Below, piece after piece: positions 7,748 to 16,375 of a DNA stretch of 64,000 bases (position 1 is the first letter of the stretch; each line of letters begins with the position of its first letter). The notes beneath the pieces were generated by a model. That model was not told the origin of the DNA. It saw nothing but the letters and a program-made list of their open reading frames with translations, and did not search any database. Location of the stretch: the NCBI GenBank assembly GCA_963851245.1, contig CAWKOH010000011.1, positions 124,001-188,000 of the forward strand, written 5' to 3'. The position numbers were made by a program, and so were the translations under genes. The DNA comes from CAWKOH01 sp963851245. GTDB lineage: Bacteria; Actinomycetota; Acidimicrobiia; Acidimicrobiales; Palsa-688.

Positions 7748-8074
7748 TCAGCTCCCGGGCGCTGAGTACGTGAGACCCTTGGCCTTCTCGAGGATTCCCT
7801 TGAGAGCGGCGGCCGGGATCAGCTCGTGCGTTTCGACATGAGCGAAGGCACCACTGCCGCTGACCGCGATGCTCACTGCGGCCGCAGTCGTGGAGTCGGG
7901 TACGTCGCAGACGGCGAAACCGTCGAACGGTCCGAACATCCAGTAGTAGGCCTCCAGCTTGCCGCCGACGCCGGCGAGGAGATCGCCCACCACTTTCTCC
8001 CGGTCACTGGGCCGGTCCATCATGGCCTTGACTGCTTCGCCCTTGAGTGAGAAGAAGATCGCGAACTTGGACAC
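7748..8074 (-). CDS. GYD domain-containing protein
   Basis: This 108-residue protein of the GYD family (a ferredoxin-like dimer fold, function unknown) begins at GTG 8074 (VSKFAIFFSLKGEAVKAMMD), preceded by GAAAGGGGGAA. It contains the characteristic GGKLEAYYWMFGPFDGFAVC and PDSTTAAAVSIAVSGSGAF. The residues usually written G-Y-D correspond here to the FGPFDGF segment. An in-frame ATG at 8158 lies far upstream of the ribosome site and is not used in my call. No operon partner is evident. Confidence 0.85.
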   Translation of the reverse strand: MSKFAIFFSLKGEAVKAMMDRPSDREKVVGDLLAGVGGKLEAYYWMFGPFDGFAVCDVPDSTTAAAVSIAVSGSGAFAHVETHELIPAAALKGILEKAKGLTYSAPGS

Positions 8075-8210
8075 GGGGTTCCCCCTTTCTCTGCTCGTGG
8101 CACGAGGGTACGTCCGGCCCGCCGAGGCCGGTATAAGGACTGGCCGAAGGGTTACCAAAAGCCTGAGGACGGCGACCGCACCTGGGCTGGCGGCCGGCCG
8201 ACGAAGCCGC

Positions 8211-9491
8211 CTAAGCGCCCGTCTTGGCGCGGACGTCCATTGCCATCAGGGTCAACCAGGCCGCCACGGTCGCCAGCACGGCCGCCGGGATGGTATCCAA
8301 TCCTGCCTTGCCCACCAGGAGGATGGCCAGGAGGGGTGGGGTGATCAGGAGACGGGTCTGAGCCGCCATTCCCGCCGCCGTACCCACTGCTATGGCGAGG
8401 GTTGGCGAGGTATTGAACCATACGACGCAGAACGACGTCAGGGCGACGCCCAGGAAGATCGAGGGGAAGATGGGACCGCCTCGGAAGCCACACCCCAGGC
8501 TCACGCCGTAGGCGAGCGCCTTGGCCACCACCGTTATCACGATGACCTTGGTCGAGGTGGCCGCCACGATGGAGGGGATCGAGCTCTGGCCCGAGAAGAG
8601 GACGTTTTGGGAATTGGCCCCGAGTAGCTGAGCGAGCTCGGCCAGCAGACCGACCAGCAGGCCTCCTGAGAGTAGAAGGAATGGCATGCCGAGACGCTTG
8701 AGGCCGGTGAGTTCGACAAGCTCACCCAGTTTGTGGACGTAGGTGAGCAACAGCGCGGCCACTACGCCGACGACCAGCGCTATGACCAGCCCGTCCAGGT
8801 GCGTCCCGGTGTAGGTCGGAAGGTTGGGTACCACCAGCCCCGGGGCGTTCAACCCAGCCCAATGACCGAATCCGATGAAAATGGTGTAGCCGATGGCGGC
8901 CGAAACCAGGCCAGGAACCAGTAGCGGTGGGATCGCCGCCCCCAGCCCCTCGCTGCTCTCGACCAGGAACATGCCGGCCACGATGGGTCCGTCGAACAAG
9001 GCGGAGAGGCCCGAGAATCCTCCCGCGAGGGGCACAACCAGCTGGCCCTGTGGATTGACCTTGACGAGCATGGTGCCCGCGAGGCCCACCGCCGTCCCGA
9101 TGGCGAGGATCGGGGCTTCCGGGCCCAGGACGGCACCGAAACCCAGAGTGGCCAGGGCCGCCAGCACCACGCCGGGAACGTGGGACACCGGCGTGGGTGT
9201 CTTGTTGAGCCCTTTCAGAGGGTCGTGACCTCCGTCCCCGGGCAGCAGCTTCCTGGCCCCCAGGCAGATCGCGGCGCCGACGAGGGGAAAAATGATCACG
9301 AGGTACCAGGGCGGCGAGGCCTTCCCCAGGTCTTTCGGAATGTCGTACCAGAGGACGTGTTCCAGTCCGTGAACGGCGGCGAGGAACAGGGCGGCCAAGA
9401 AGGCGGCCGGGATGCCGACCGCTGCGCCCAACAGAACCAGGCGCAGGTAATCACGGCCGCTTGGCCGCTCGGCCGCGGGCGGTGCGGTCAC
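8211..9491 (-). CDS. CLC-family ion channel/transporter (YfeO-like)
   Basis: This is a membrane protein of 426 residues and about ten helices, of the voltage-gated chloride channel superfamily. Family signatures are altered in the way seen in the YfeO branch: the selectivity loop near residue 130 reads GAVLGPEAPILAIG rather than GKEGP, and the later loop is GCGFRGGPIFPSIFLG (about residues 345-360). It probably moves a small anion, possibly in exchange for protons. The conserved Glu of GPEAP sits where the gating glutamate is found. Length is normal. It is monocistronic here. Confidence 0.88.
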   Translation of the reverse strand: MTAPPAAERPSGRDYLRLVLLGAAVGIPAAFLAALFLAAVHGLEHVLWYDIPKDLGKASPPWYLVIIFPLVGAAICLGARKLLPGDGGHDPLKGLNKTPTPVSHVPGVVLAALATLGFGAVLGPEAPILAIGTAVGLAGTMLVKVNPQGQLVVPLAGGFSGLSALFDGPIVAGMFLVESSEGLGAAIPPLLVPGLVSAAIGYTIFIGFGHWAGLNAPGLVVPNLPTYTGTHLDGLVIALVVGVVAALLLTYVHKLGELVELTGLKRLGMPFLLLSGGLLVGLLAELAQLLGANSQNVLFSGQSSIPSIVAATSTKVIVITVVAKALAYGVSLGCGFRGGPIFPSIFLGVALTSFCVVWFNTSPTLAIAVGTAAGMAAQTRLLITPPLLAILLVGKAGLDTIPAAVLATVAAWLTLMAMDVRAKTGA

Positions 9492-9588
9492 GGACGGATG
9501 TTAGGCATCAACGTAGATATGACGGTCACCCCGTTCGGATGATCGCGGTTCGTGGCCGCCGGCCGCCTGAGGGCCCCTGACGCCGTGG

Positions 9589-9999
9589 TCAGCCCAGGAT
9601 CTTGGCCTTCTCGGCCGCGAACTCCTCGTCGGAAAGAACACCGCGGCTGTGCAGATCGGCCAGTTGGGTCAACTGATCGGCAGCGGATGTGGGTCCGGCC
9701 GCCTCCTGAACGTAGGAGCGCAACGCCGCCTCATTGGCCTGGGCGTCGCGCACGTCCCGCTCGTGCATCTGCGAGCCCCGGGCGATCAGGTAGATGAACA
9801 CGCCGAGGAACGGGAGGATGATCACGAACAGCAACCAGGCCGCCTTGGCCAATCCGCTCATACCCCTGTCCCGGAAGATATCCAAGATGACGCGGAAGAG
9901 GATGATGATCCAGATGATCCACAGGAAGAACCACAGCATGGTCAGGAAGGCGTCGAGAAGGGGGTAGTTGGAGACGGCCCCCAAGATGTATTGGCTCAT
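9589..9999 (-). CDS. PLDc_N / SHOCT domain membrane protein
   Basis: This small membrane protein of 136 residues has two hydrophobic helices in the first 75 residues (AFLTMLWFFLWIIWIIILF and AWLLFVIILPFLGVFIYLIA) that form a PLDc_N-type hairpin. A hydrophilic linker follows, then a C-terminal SHOCT motif (LTQLADLHSRGVLSDEEFAA, KAKILG). SHOCT modules are short oligomerisation-type helices found at the ends of many bacterial membrane proteins. The role is unknown. It begins a run of small envelope proteins typical of actinobacteria. Confidence 0.88.
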   Translation of the reverse strand: MSQYILGAVSNYPLLDAFLTMLWFFLWIIWIIILFRVILDIFRDRGMSGLAKAAWLLFVIILPFLGVFIYLIARGSQMHERDVRDAQANEAALRSYVQEAAGPTSAADQLTQLADLHSRGVLSDEEFAAEKAKILG

Positions 10000-10086
10000 G
10001 GCCGGGACCCTACCGGTTCACAGGCTGCGCGCCTCATCCGAGAAGGGTGAGAATTCACCGGCCGCGCCCTCCTTTAGATTCTTGGC

Positions 10087-10464
10087 ATGTTCGACGCGCT
10101 ATCCCGCCTCGCCCTACGGGTCCTCCTCCTGGCCGTCGTGATCGGGCTGGTGGCCTGGATCGTGCCGGGCATACATGTGCACGGAGGCTTCGCCTGGCTG
10201 CTCTGGGTGGCGGTGATCTTCGCCGTCGTGAACACCATCCTCGGTCCTATCTTCCGCCTACTATCACTCCCTCTGATCGTGATAACGCTTGGCCTGTTCC
10301 TGCTCATCGTCAACGCAGCTCTGTTGGGGATCACCGCCGCCCTGTCGAGTCACCTGGATATCGATAGCTTCGGGGCTGCGGTCCTGGGAGGATTTCTGAT
10401 ATCCATCTTCAGCTGGCTCGGTGAGATGCTCTTACCGGCGCGAGCCCGGTCCCGGAGGGCCTGA
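10087..10464 (+). CDS. Phage holin 4 superfamily membrane protein
   Basis: This 125-residue protein has four membrane helices, matching the widespread Mycobacterium 4TM / phage holin family 4 (superfamily 2) proteins. Visible features are LALRVLLLAVVIGLVAWIVPGI, broken here as helix one; VNTILGPIFRLLSLPL, a family hallmark in the second loop; and FGAAVLGGFLISIFSWLGEM near the end. Despite the family name these are chromosomal housekeeping membrane proteins, not lysis proteins. No ribosome site is striking upstream of ATG 10087. Confidence 0.88.
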   Translation: MFDALSRLALRVLLLAVVIGLVAWIVPGIHVHGGFAWLLWVAVIFAVVNTILGPIFRLLSLPLIVITLGLFLLIVNAALLGITAALSSHLDIDSFGAAVLGGFLISIFSWLGEMLLPARARSRRA

Positions 10465-10503
10465 GTAGCCAAGGGTGCACCCCTGAGTGGAGGATCCAAA
10501 AAC

Positions 10504-10932
10504 ATGTCGCCTCGGAAATCCCCTGATATCGAAACCGATGCCGATGCCCTCGCGCCGGAGGCTAAGAAGGGACCGAAGATCCCTGGCATGCGGCTGCAGT
10601 CGGGTGAGGAGCTCATAGTGATAGCCCGTCCCGGCTTGGCGTCGTGCTGGTACAAGTACCTTTTCACCCTCGGCCTCTACCAGATATGGCACAAGCGGGA
10701 CCTGTCGGTCCTGACCGACCGGAGGGTCTTCACGGGCCAGGGAGTGGTGTCCAGGGAGGAGCACTCGACCCCTCTCCGGACCATCGAATACTGCTCCTAC
10801 TTCCGCCGCGGCCTTCGTGGGTACTGCGATATAACGGCCAGAATCGGTTCGCGGGATCGGAAGCAGCGGGTCGGGCCACTCGCCCCCCGCCACGCCCGGG
10901 TTTTTGCCAGGGAACTCGACGAACGCAGCTGA
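10504..10932 (+). CDS. PH-like domain protein, hypothetical
   Basis: This 142-residue protein begins MSPRKSPDIETDADALAPEA with a disordered acidic start. A bacterial PH-like core follows: GEELIVIARPGLASCWYKYL, a short hydrophobic segment LFTLGLYQIW, and then RRVFTGQGVVSREEHSTPL, the strand pattern seen in bPH_2 domains. It starts 40 bases after the preceding small membrane protein on the same strand, so the two may be co-transcribed. GGAGG precedes ATG 10504. Function unknown. Confidence 0.75.
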   Translation: MSPRKSPDIETDADALAPEAKKGPKIPGMRLQSGEELIVIARPGLASCWYKYLFTLGLYQIWHKRDLSVLTDRRVFTGQGVVSREEHSTPLRTIEYCSYFRRGLRGYCDITARIGSRDRKQRVGPLAPRHARVFARELDERS

Positions 10933-11031
10933 GCAGCCCCGCTCGACCGGACCCGCCGTTATCTCCCTAGGGGTGCTCGGGTCGAACTGAAGGCCCTCAT
11001 GTGGGCGGCCGCGGAACCGGCGACAGAGCGA

Positions 11032-11523
11032 TCAGTCTTCTTCGGCGAACGCCTCGCGGAGCTTGGCTTCTTGCTCCTCGCTCAGGTTGGTCTGGATGAG
11101 GTCGGCGTGCCGACCCTCGAAAGCGTCCTTGACCTTGTCCAGCACGGCATCCTGGCTCATCAGGAAGAGGGCGGACGTTCCGGGCGTGATCTTCTCCCGC
11201 ACGCTCTTGATGAAGTCGTCATCGATGCCGACGTCGGTCATAGATCCCATGATGGCGCCCATTCCGGCCCCGATGGCTAGGCCCAGGAACGGCACGAAGA
11301 AGATCAGGCCGAACAGGAAGCCCCAGAACGCCCCGCCCAAAGCCAATCCGCCGGTCATGCTGTGCATCTGGTGGGTCTTCGGCTTCTTTTTGTCCTTCGG
11401 CCAAGAAACCACAGCGCCGTCGACGATCGTGATCAGCTCCTGCTTCTGCAGCTGCTCAACGGTCTTGAGCGCGTCCTCCGCGCCGGATGGCGTGTCGAAC
11501 TTCCACACGGTGAGGGTGGCCAT
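11032..11523 (-). CDS. DUF1269 domain membrane protein
   Basis: This 163-residue protein of the DUF1269 family (Gly-rich membrane proteins) begins MATLTVWKFDTPSGAEDALK. It continues with a central Gly-rich hydrophobic hairpin (MTGGLALGGAFWGFLFGLIF and LGLAIGAGMGAIMGSMTDVG) and a soluble C-terminal domain with TPGTSALFLMSQDAVLDKV. The ferredoxin-like N- and C-terminal halves flank the membrane hairpin. The cellular role is unknown; members are often found near stress and envelope genes. GGAGG lies just upstream of ATG 11523. Confidence 0.9.
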   Translation of the reverse strand: MATLTVWKFDTPSGAEDALKTVEQLQKQELITIVDGAVVSWPKDKKKPKTHQMHSMTGGLALGGAFWGFLFGLIFFVPFLGLAIGAGMGAIMGSMTDVGIDDDFIKSVREKITPGTSALFLMSQDAVLDKVKDAFEGRHADLIQTNLSEEQEAKLREAFAEED

Positions 11524-11617
11524 CGAGCCTCCTAGTTTGGCTTCCGCTGGTTACAGGCCCATCTTGCGCATCAGGGCCACATCATGGCATCCCCCGCGCC
11601 GGGTGACACGTGTCTGG

Positions 11618-13297
11618 TCATCCGCCCGCCGGGGAGGTCCCCGAAGCGGTCTCCCGGTAGTGGGCGTTGGTCACCCCAATGGCTTGGATCAGCAGCACCA
11701 GCACGGCGAAGATTACGATGATCGTGATTATCGAGGCCAGAGAGCCAAGCCCCAGCAACAGGAACAGGAACAGTCCCACGCCGACGGTCGCCCATGTGAT
11801 CGGCATGGTGTGGGCTCCCACGAAGTCCCCGAAGGAGCCGCGCCCGAGCCAGTCGATCGTGGCGCGGTATCCGGTCTTGATCCAGCGGCGGACGGTCACC
11901 GCATAGGTCGACGGCCCAAGCAGCCAGGCGATCAGGGCCAGCAGCAGCGCCACCACCGCTACGATCCGTATTCCTTCCCGAAGGAAGCGGACCACGGTGT
12001 CGTATACCTGCCCGGCGGTCGAGGTGGGCAATACGTCTGGGGGGAGGCCGTTCTGGAAGAAGTGACGCCCGAGAAGGAGGCCGATTCCTAGCACGATCAT
12101 CCCCGCCGCCACTCCGACCATGGAGATGATGAAGGTCCGTCGGTGCCGGCGGGCTGTGGCGATGCCCGCGGCGAGGAAAGCCAGTCCTATCCACGGAAGC
12201 CAGTCGGCCAGAGTGTTCAAAAAGCGTATGAGGCTCCTAACCTTCTCGACGCCCTTGACCTGAGCGATCTCGATGGTGGCACCTACGGCCGGGATGTGGT
12301 TGGCCACGGTCAGGCCGGACGAAACCAACTGTTTCTTGACGGTCGAGACCACCGGACTCAGGTCCAGCACCAGTTCTCCTTGGTTGTTGACCTTGAGGCC
12401 GCTCTGTCTGGACCCCGTCAGGAAGTAAACGAGTTGAGTATGGGCGGTCCTGTTGATGGTGGCCCACAAGGTGACGAAGGCCTTGCTCTGCACGAACTTG
12501 GTCACGACCGAGTTCACAAGACTTGATAGGCCGCTTTGGAGCGCCGGACCGATCGCCGACTTCGCCTTGGGCGAAAGGTTGGTCTGGTCGAGGAGCTGGG
12601 CCACGTCGACGTTGGCGTTGACCTGCTTCTCCACGGCCGCGACAACGGCATTCTGCAACCCGGGGTTGTGGGCGATCGGCTGGAGCGTTTCGACGTATCG
12701 GTTGGTGTTGAGTATGAGGTTGCGACCCCAGATGACCAGCGGGCTGAGGGTCAGGCACAGGATGCCAAGAACGATCAGGATGATGGCCACAGTCGAGCGA
12801 GCTATCCGCCGGATCCGACTCGAACCGGTGGTTCCCGGCGGCGGCTTGTAACCGGACTCGAATATCTGCGCTTGGGCGGCGGGGCCGCTTGCGGTGGCGG
12901 CCGCCGCGCCAGCGGGAGCCTCTGCGCTGGCTGGTGGCTCATCTGCATCAGCTGGGGTCTCGCCCGCGCCCGCTGAGGCCTCGTCCGCGCCGGCGCCGGC
13001 GGCCGGCTCGCTCATGCCAGCTGGTGTCTCGCCCGCGCTGGCTGGTGGCTCTTCTGCGTCAGCTGGTGCCTCGCCCGTGCCAGCTGGCGCCTCTTCCGCG
13101 CCGGCCGTGGCGGTGTCTCGAGTCTCCGTGGTGGATGCAGCGGTGTACGCGTTCTCGCTCGTTCCGCCCGCTGCAACAGGGCCGGTTTCCTCGCCGGTGC
13201 CGGTCTCTTCGCCGGCGCCGGGCTCGGCCGTGGTGGTGTCCGCCTCCGAACTGCCGGATACTTCGTCCGTCGGCTCGGTCGACATGTCGTCTGTCAT
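11618..13297 (-). CDS. Large membrane protein with low-complexity N-terminus
   Basis: The protein has 559 residues. Residues 1 to about 145 are a low-complexity Ala/Glu/Pro/Thr region with imperfect repeats of the type GETPADADEPPASA. Then come a membrane helix (STVAIILIVLGILCLTLSPL), an extracytoplasmic region of about 170 residues, and four or five further helices. This layout is seen in actinobacterial integral membrane unknowns with a periplasmic loop. ATG 13297 is preceded by GGGGAGG. The intrinsically disordered N-terminus would be cytoplasmic. No catalytic motif is visible. Confidence 0.8.
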   Translation of the reverse strand: MTDDMSTEPTDEVSGSSEADTTTAEPGAGEETGTGEETGPVAAGGTSENAYTAASTTETRDTATAGAEEAPAGTGEAPADAEEPPASAGETPAGMSEPAAGAGADEASAGAGETPADADEPPASAEAPAGAAAATASGPAAQAQIFESGYKPPPGTTGSSRIRRIARSTVAIILIVLGILCLTLSPLVIWGRNLILNTNRYVETLQPIAHNPGLQNAVVAAVEKQVNANVDVAQLLDQTNLSPKAKSAIGPALQSGLSSLVNSVVTKFVQSKAFVTLWATINRTAHTQLVYFLTGSRQSGLKVNNQGELVLDLSPVVSTVKKQLVSSGLTVANHIPAVGATIEIAQVKGVEKVRSLIRFLNTLADWLPWIGLAFLAAGIATARRHRRTFIISMVGVAAGMIVLGIGLLLGRHFFQNGLPPDVLPTSTAGQVYDTVVRFLREGIRIVAVVALLLALIAWLLGPSTYAVTVRRWIKTGYRATIDWLGRGSFGDFVGAHTMPITWATVGVGLFLFLLLGLGSLASIITIIVIFAVLVLLIQAIGVTNAHYRETASGTSPAGG

Positions 13298-13476
13298 GGT
13301 CGAAGCCTCCCCGATGCAGATATCGTGCCCACGCGGCGGGACTATAGGGCGTCATAAATGCCCCATTCCTCACCAAAATAGGGTGACGGCGGCCCTCCCC
13401 GCAGGTTCTGTCCGCATTTCCGCCTCAGGGTCATCTTCCGAGCCGGGCCTGACAGGGGGCCGGTAGCGTCCGGCCC

Positions 13477-14130
13477 ATGACAGTCGAAGCGGTGGTATTC
13501 GATCTCGACGGGGTTCTCATCGACTCCGAACCCGAATGGGAGCAGGTCCGCAGACAGTTCGTGCTCGAGAAGGGAGGACGCTGGCCCGAGGAGGCCCAGA
13601 GCCGCTTGATGGGCATGAGCACGGCAGAATGGGCCCACTACCTCAGCGAGGACCTCGGAGTAGGGCGTCCGGACGCAGATGTGGCGGAATCCGTCATCGA
13701 CCGTATGGCGGAGCGCTACTGCCGGGACCTGCCGTTGATGCCAGGCGCGCTTGACGCCGTCGACCGCTTGGGCGGGCGCTGGAAGCTGGGTCTGGCCAGC
13801 TCGTCGCCTCGCCGCCTCATAGACCTGTTTCTGAGCCTCTCAGGACGGCCAGGCGCTTTCAGCGTCACGGTATCGGCCGACGAGGTGGCACGGGGTAAAC
13901 CGGCTCCGGATGTATATCTGGCCGCGACCGAGGGGCTCGGCGTCGCCGCTGGGCGATGCCTCGCCGTGGAGGACTCGACCAACGGCGTGCGGGCGGCCGT
14001 GGCCGCCGGCTTGCACTGCGTCGTCGTGCCCCGGGCGCAGTATCCCGTGGACCCCGTAGTGCTGCGATCGGCGTCCGCGGTGCTCAACGCCCTTGTCGAG
14101 TTGTCGGCCGAGATGGTCGAGGAGCTCTAG
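13477..14130 (+). CDS. HAD-superfamily phosphatase/phosphoglucomutase-like
   Basis: This 217-residue HAD hydrolase of subfamily IA resembles beta-phosphoglucomutase and sugar-phosphate phosphatases. Motif I is VVFDLDGVLIDSEPEW (nucleophile Asp near residue 9), motif II is GLASSSPRR, the conserved Lys lies in ARGKPAPDVYLAA, and motif IV is CLAVEDSTNGVRAA. A helical cap follows motif I. The substrate cannot be fixed from sequence; the DSEP signature is shared by mutases and phosphatases. Its 3' end overlaps the convergent acetyltransferase gene by 4 bases. Confidence 0.9.
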   Translation: MTVEAVVFDLDGVLIDSEPEWEQVRRQFVLEKGGRWPEEAQSRLMGMSTAEWAHYLSEDLGVGRPDADVAESVIDRMAERYCRDLPLMPGALDAVDRLGGRWKLGLASSSPRRLIDLFLSLSGRPGAFSVTVSADEVARGKPAPDVYLAATEGLGVAAGRCLAVEDSTNGVRAAVAAGLHCVVVPRAQYPVDPVVLRSASAVLNALVELSAEMVEEL

Positions 14131-14447
14131 ATCTTGGGTCTGTCTTCCCAGTCGATGGTGACCGAGCCGGCGACGTCCTCGTGGTCTTGCAGCCAACGCC
14201 GGGCGTAAGGACACCAGGGGACGACCGTTCTCCTGTCAGAGGCGGCGCTCGCGACCGCAGCCCGCACCAGCTGGCCCGCGATCCCCCTGCCGCCCAATTC
14301 CTCGGGCACCTCGGTGTGCACGAGGATCAGCCGGCCCGGCTCCTTCCGGTACACGAGCTGAGCGAGATGGCCTTCGCTTTCCACTACGAAGCGTTCACCG
14401 GCCGAATCGTCGCGGACCGGGAGTCGGTCGTCGGGTTGATCCTGCAT
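14127..14447 (-). CDS. GNAT-like N-acetyltransferase (YjdJ type)
   Basis: This small 106-residue acetyltransferase-fold protein of the YjdJ/COG2388 group has the core GHLAQLVYRKEPGRLILVHT, then TEVPEELGGRGIAGQLVRAA, which is the acetyl-CoA pyrophosphate loop (G-x-G-I-A), and TVVPWCPYARRWLQDHED at the C-terminus. Members are minimal GNAT folds whose substrates are mostly unknown. It lies downstream of the NRDE gene on the same strand. Confidence 0.88.
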   Translation of the reverse strand: MQDQPDDRLPVRDDSAGERFVVESEGHLAQLVYRKEPGRLILVHTEVPEELGGRGIAGQLVRAAVASAASDRRTVVPWCPYARRWLQDHEDVAGSVTIDWEDRPKI

Positions 14448-14510
14448 GCCACCGACGATAGAGCCCCCGATGGCCCGCCCGATCCGGCGCCGGGACCCGT
14501 CGGCAGTGCA

Positions 14511-15287
14511 CTAAACGTCGAACGGGGTCGCCCTCACCAACGGATGGGTGCACGCGGCCCCGTCCGACGCCCAGACCTCGGGAGGCTGCGACGGCGAGGC
14601 GGACAGCCGGATGAGCATCGAGGACCTGGTCCCGTACTGCTCGGCGTGGACGCAGCAGGCCGAGGCTCGAGATGCGAGCTCGGCCCGGTCGCTATTGTCG
14701 GCGGGCGCCTGGTTGATCTGGTGGTCGGTCATGACCCGCTGCAGCCGGGCCTGGACCCGGTCCACGCTGAGTTTTCGAACATCGCCGAGAAGTTGCAGGA
14801 CGTGAGCGGACTTGTCGCTCGGCTCTTCCATGGCTTTGTTCTCCAGGACGTGGATGCCCGGGGCCAGCTCGACGCTGCGGACGCGGTCCGGCTGGGTGAT
14901 ATCCACGTAGTAGAGCGAGTGACGGTCGCCGACGAGTGCCCAGCAGGGGTTGTAGTCGCCCGGCGAAGCCGACCGTTGAAAGGAGAAGACTCCGTCGGCC
15001 GCGGTGCCGGCTGCCGTCAACGCCAGCGGGATCTCCCCCCTGGATCGCTTCGATGGATCGCGGCCTTCTTCCGCCGGCTTGTTCGTCAGCCCCCCTACCA
15101 CCCCGTGATCGTTCACGGCCAGCCAGGTGCCGCCGGCCATCAGGTCACGGCCGCCGGCAGTCCTCGGACCGTTCGAGCGCAACAGGGTCAGGGGCTCGGC
15201 CGGGCGGTCCAAGCGCTCGTCGCGATTGGCGGCGACGAGCAACGGCCACCCGGGGACGACCCGGGAAAGGACGATCAGGAGGCACAC
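14511..15287 (-). CDS. NRDE family protein (TANGO2-like)
   Basis: This 258-residue NRDE/TANGO2 family protein starts with the invariant MCLLIV and carries LVAANRDERLDRPAEPL, the source of the family name, then AGGTWLAVNDHGVVGGLTNK. The Cys at position 2 and the NRDE segment resemble an N-terminal nucleophile arrangement, but the bacterial function is not settled; a haem-related role has been proposed for relatives. It lies 12 bases downstream of coaA's stop codon on the same strand and is probably co-transcribed with it. Confidence 0.92.
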   Translation of the reverse strand: MCLLIVLSRVVPGWPLLVAANRDERLDRPAEPLTLLRSNGPRTAGGRDLMAGGTWLAVNDHGVVGGLTNKPAEEGRDPSKRSRGEIPLALTAAGTAADGVFSFQRSASPGDYNPCWALVGDRHSLYYVDITQPDRVRSVELAPGIHVLENKAMEEPSDKSAHVLQLLGDVRKLSVDRVQARLQRVMTDHQINQAPADNSDRAELASRASACCVHAEQYGTRSSMLIRLSASPSQPPEVWASDGAACTHPLVRATPFDV

Positions 15288-15299
15288 TGCGCCGAATCC

Positions 15300-16277
15300 T
15301 CAGTAGCGGCGCAGCCAGACCTGGCGGACGCGATGTTCACTGTCCTTGTCGAGGATGAGGTGGGCCCGGCCCCGCGTCGGAGCCACATTTTCCCGCAGGT
15401 TCACCAGATTGATTTCCGTCCAGACCCGGGCCGCGATAGCCGAGACCTCGCCTTCGGGGAGGAGCGCGAACTGGTGAAAGAACGACTCGGGCTTCTGCAG
15501 CACGGTTGCCCGCAGGGCCAGCAGACGCTCGCGGAACCACCGGGCGACATCCTCCTCCGCCGCATCGACGTAGATCGAGAAATCGAAAAAGTCCGACACG
15601 ACCACCTGTTCGGGGTGCTCTCCCTTGGTGCTCACCTGAAGGACGTTCAGCCCTTCGACTATGACTATCTTCGGACGACTGAGCACCTGATACTCGTCGG
15701 GCAGGATGTCGTACGCCAAATGCGAATATACGGGTGTCCGCACCTCGGGCCGGCCCGCCCGGATTGCGGCCAGGGTTTCGATCAGTTTCCGCTGGTCGTA
15801 GCTTTCGGGGAATCCCTTTCGCTCCATTAGACCGCGTGCCGCCAGAGTGGCGTTCGGATAGAGGAACCCGTCCGTGGTCAGTAGATCCACCTTCTGGTGG
15901 CCCGCGCCGCGGCGCAAGAGGGCCTGGAGGATTCTCGCCGTGGTGCTCTTGCCCACCGCCACGCCGCCGGCGATCCCTATGACGAACGGGTGCCCAGGCG
16001 TGCTCGAGCCCAGGAACGAATCGAGGCGGGCGTCCTCCTGCTGCTTGCTCTCCGCCATCAGAGCAAGGAGCTCCGAGAGCGGAAGGTAGATGTCTGTCAC
16101 CTCTGAGGGGGACACTGGTTCCCCCGTTGCGACCAGCTGGGCGATCTCGGACGGTGCCACGCCGTCAGGTGTGCCCCGTCGCAGGGCGGCCCAACCCTCC
16201 CGGGTGAACCGGTTGAACGCCATTTCCGCCGATGAATCAAGCGGCGAAGGCGGTGTCGGGGTCTTCGAGGGAGTCAT
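15300..16277 (-). CDS. coaA: Type I pantothenate kinase
   Basis: CoaA phosphorylates pantothenate with ATP, the first and regulated step of coenzyme A synthesis, in the cytoplasm. The protein has 325 residues, close to the usual 310-320. The Walker A motif GIAGGVAVGKST is at residues 101-112. VDLLTTDGFLYPNATLAARG follows, then GFPESYDQRKL and the IVIVEGLNVLQ segment, all standard for the bacterial type I enzyme. CoA supply suits the acyl-CoA metabolism encoded downstream in this window. It is first in a likely operon with the NRDE and GNAT-like genes. Confidence 0.96.
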   Translation of the reverse strand: MTPSKTPTPPSPLDSSAEMAFNRFTREGWAALRRGTPDGVAPSEIAQLVATGEPVSPSEVTDIYLPLSELLALMAESKQQEDARLDSFLGSSTPGHPFVIGIAGGVAVGKSTTARILQALLRRGAGHQKVDLLTTDGFLYPNATLAARGLMERKGFPESYDQRKLIETLAAIRAGRPEVRTPVYSHLAYDILPDEYQVLSRPKIVIVEGLNVLQVSTKGEHPEQVVVSDFFDFSIYVDAAEEDVARWFRERLLALRATVLQKPESFFHQFALLPEGEVSAIAARVWTEINLVNLRENVAPTRGRAHLILDKDSEHRVRQVWLRRY

Positions 16278-16375
16278 CGCCCCAAGAAACTAGGGCCTCA
16301 TCCCGTCGCGGGGCAGCCCCGCTCCCAATCGGCGACCTCCGGCTCTTATGGTTGAGCGCGGAGGCGAAGAGCGGT

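Noticed and set aside
10087..10464. Phage holin indicating a prophage
   Set aside because: The family name is misleading: these four-helix proteins are chromosomal in most actinobacteria and no other phage genes are nearby.
13956..15830. A 624-codon plus-strand frame
   Set aside because: It lies antisense to the acetyltransferase, NRDE and coaA genes, all with clear family motifs; it has no domain of its own.
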